From positions 1-6,900 of the forward strand of contig JAFAGF010000184.1 in assembly GCA_023422975.1 (NCBI GenBank): 6,900 nt of DNA, read 5' to 3'. The notes under the pieces were generated by a model. It had not been told where the DNA came from. It was given only the letters and a program-made list of their open reading frames with translations, and ran no database searches. The position numbers and the translations under genes were made by a program. The DNA comes from Pseudomonadota bacterium. GTDB taxonomy: Bacteria > Pseudomonadota > Gammaproteobacteria > Burkholderiales > Burkholderiaceae_C. Positions 5,862 to 6,900 of the stretch are shown here, piece by piece (position 1 is the first letter of the stretch; each line of letters starts with the position of its first letter).

Positions 5862-6900
5862 ATGTCTTTCCTCAGTCGTTGGTCGGTAAAAAAACAGCTG
5901 GTGCTGGCTTTTGGTGCCTTGGTGGCCTTGGTGCTGATGGTGTCGGCGGTGTCTTTGCTGGAGCTGCGCGCCACCAGTGAAGCATTCGCCAGCTACAACC
6001 AGCGTGTGGCTGCACAAAGCCGGATTGCCAGCAATTTGGCCGATGCGGTCAATGCGCGGGCGGTGGCCGCACGCAATTTGGTGTTGGTGACTGCCGCACA
6101 GGATGCGCAGCATGAGTTGCGCAGCGTGACCCAGTCACACGCAGCGGCCCAGCAGTTGTTGGCGCAGTTGCAGCAGGCCGTGGCGGCAGCCCCAGATGCC
6201 GATGCACGGGCCATGGTGGCGCGTATTGCAGACATTGAGCAGCGCTATGGGCTAGTGGCGCTGGCCATTGTGGACAAAGCCCAGCGTGGCGAACGAGACG
6301 CTGCGATCGAACAGATGAATGTGGAGTGCCGTCCTTTGTTGGCCGCATTGCTGCAGGCATTGCACACTTTTACCCAAGCAAATGCAGCGCTGGGCGATAG
6401 CGCTGTGAAGACGGCCCAAGCGGATTACGCAGCAGCTCGTTTGCAGATGCTGGTGGCAAGCATCGTGGCCGTTTTGGTGGCTTTGGGGTTGGTCGGCTGG
6501 ATTATCCGCAGCCTGATGCGTGCGTTGGGGGCAGAGCCGCAGGCAGCTGCGGCGGTCGCCAAATCGGTGGCGCACGGCGATTTGGCCATGGACATCCCTC
6601 TGGCCCCAGCGGATAGCAGCAGCCTGATGGCGCAGCTCAGCCAGATGCAGGAGAACTTGGCCAAGGTAGTGGCTGATGTGCGCGAAAGCGCGCAGCTCGT
6701 GGCCAGTGCTAGCGAAGGGATTGAGGGTGGCAGCCGTCAGCTGTACCAACGCACGGAAGCGCAGGCCGCTTCGCTGGAAGAAACCGCTGCGGCGATGGAA
6801 GAGCTTCACACCACCGTCGAGCAAAACGCTGGCACTGCGCAGCATGCCAAGCGCCTGGCAGAAGATGCTTCTGCCGTGGCGCAGCAGGGCGGGCAGGTGG
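5862..6900 (+). CDS. Methyl-accepting chemotaxis protein (MCP2), C-terminal half off the right edge
   Basis: Second chemoreceptor, open from 5862 to the window end (346 codons). It begins MSFLSRWSVKKQL, with TM1 about 12-33, a helical Ala/Gln-rich periplasmic domain about 34-193 (4HB_MCP-like), TM2 about 196-215 ending at W213-I214-I215, and a HAMP segment about 216-268 that contains LGAEPQAAAAVAKSVAHGDLA. The adaptation helix follows, with RTEAQAASLEETAAAMEEL and VEQNAGTAQHAK, the equivalent of the usual [19 protein letters not shown] region. The signalling hairpin tip lies beyond the window. An in-frame ATG at 5853 is an alternative start; GAAAG (5845-5849) is 12 bases from 5862 but only 3 from 5853, so 5862 is preferred. 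It resembles MCP1 in architecture but its periplasmic domain differs, so another ligand is likely. Ligand unknown. Confidence 0.93.
   Translation, partial: MSFLSRWSVKKQLVLAFGALVALVLMVSAVSLLELRATSEAFASYNQRVAAQSRIASNLADAVNARAVAARNLVLVTAAQDAQHELRSVTQSHAAAQQLLAQLQQAVAAAPDADARAMVARIADIEQRYGLVALAIVDKAQRGERDAAIEQMNVECRPLLAALLQALHTFTQANAALGDSAVKTAQADYAAARLQMLVASIVAVLVALGLVGWIIRSLMRALGAEPQAAAAVAKSVAHGDLAMDIPLAPADSSSLMAQLSQMQENLAKVVADVRESAQLVASASEGIEGGSRQLYQRTEAQAASLEETAAAMEELHTTVEQNAGTAQHAKRLAEDASAVAQQGGQV

Noticed and set aside
1..6900. Mobile element, CRISPR array, toxin-antitoxin pair, phage defence genes, tRNA or rRNA
   Set aside because: No transposase, spaced direct repeats, small paired frames, or RNA-gene signature was seen; all long stretches are explained by five housekeeping or accessory genes.

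Overview
The window is GC-rich, densely coded bacterial DNA that looks like a betaproteobacterium of the Comamonadaceae (Acidovorax/Comamonas/Rhodoferax relatives). The grounds are the style of the proteins (beta-type stand-alone SUMT, YbiB/TrpD2 protein, 4-helix-bundle chemoreceptors) and an intergenic palindromic element (3795-3847) that resembles a dispersed repeat I remember from that family. No search was run, so the placement is an inference.

Layout: (1) 1-1475, minus strand: a methyl-accepting chemotaxis protein (MCP1) whose C-terminus runs off the left edge. (2) 1476-1719: a divergent regulatory region with a 17-bp palindrome near MCP1 and a series of Pho-box-like 7-mers at 11-bp pitch near phoX. 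(3) 1720-3681, plus strand: a complete Tat-exported PhoX-family (DUF839) phosphatase with a lipobox. (4) 3682-3860: two adjacent hairpins, the second a strong intrinsic terminator, then an imperfect palindromic repeat that may also end the opposing cobA transcript. (5) 5605-3861, minus strand: a two-gene operon, ybiB then cobA, joined by a 4-base ATGA overlap. (6) 5606-5861: an AT-rich divergent intergenic region. (7) 5862-6900, plus strand: a second chemoreceptor (MCP2), cut by the right edge before its signalling tip.

How the parts may work together: PhoX releases phosphate from organic phosphate esters outside the cytoplasmic membrane, and the upstream repeats suggest PhoB control under phosphate starvation. 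MCP1 is transcribed away from the same intergenic region, so a phosphate-linked chemoreceptor is possible but unproven. CobA makes precorrin-2, the precursor of siroheme (nitrite and sulfite reductases) and of cobalamin; the role of its translationally coupled YbiB partner in that pathway is not known to me. No mobile element, CRISPR array, tRNA or rRNA gene is visible. I found no clearly new multi-gene system; the most interesting points are the Pho-box series between a chemoreceptor and phoX, the Tat-plus-lipobox signal of PhoX, and the ybiB-cobA coupling.
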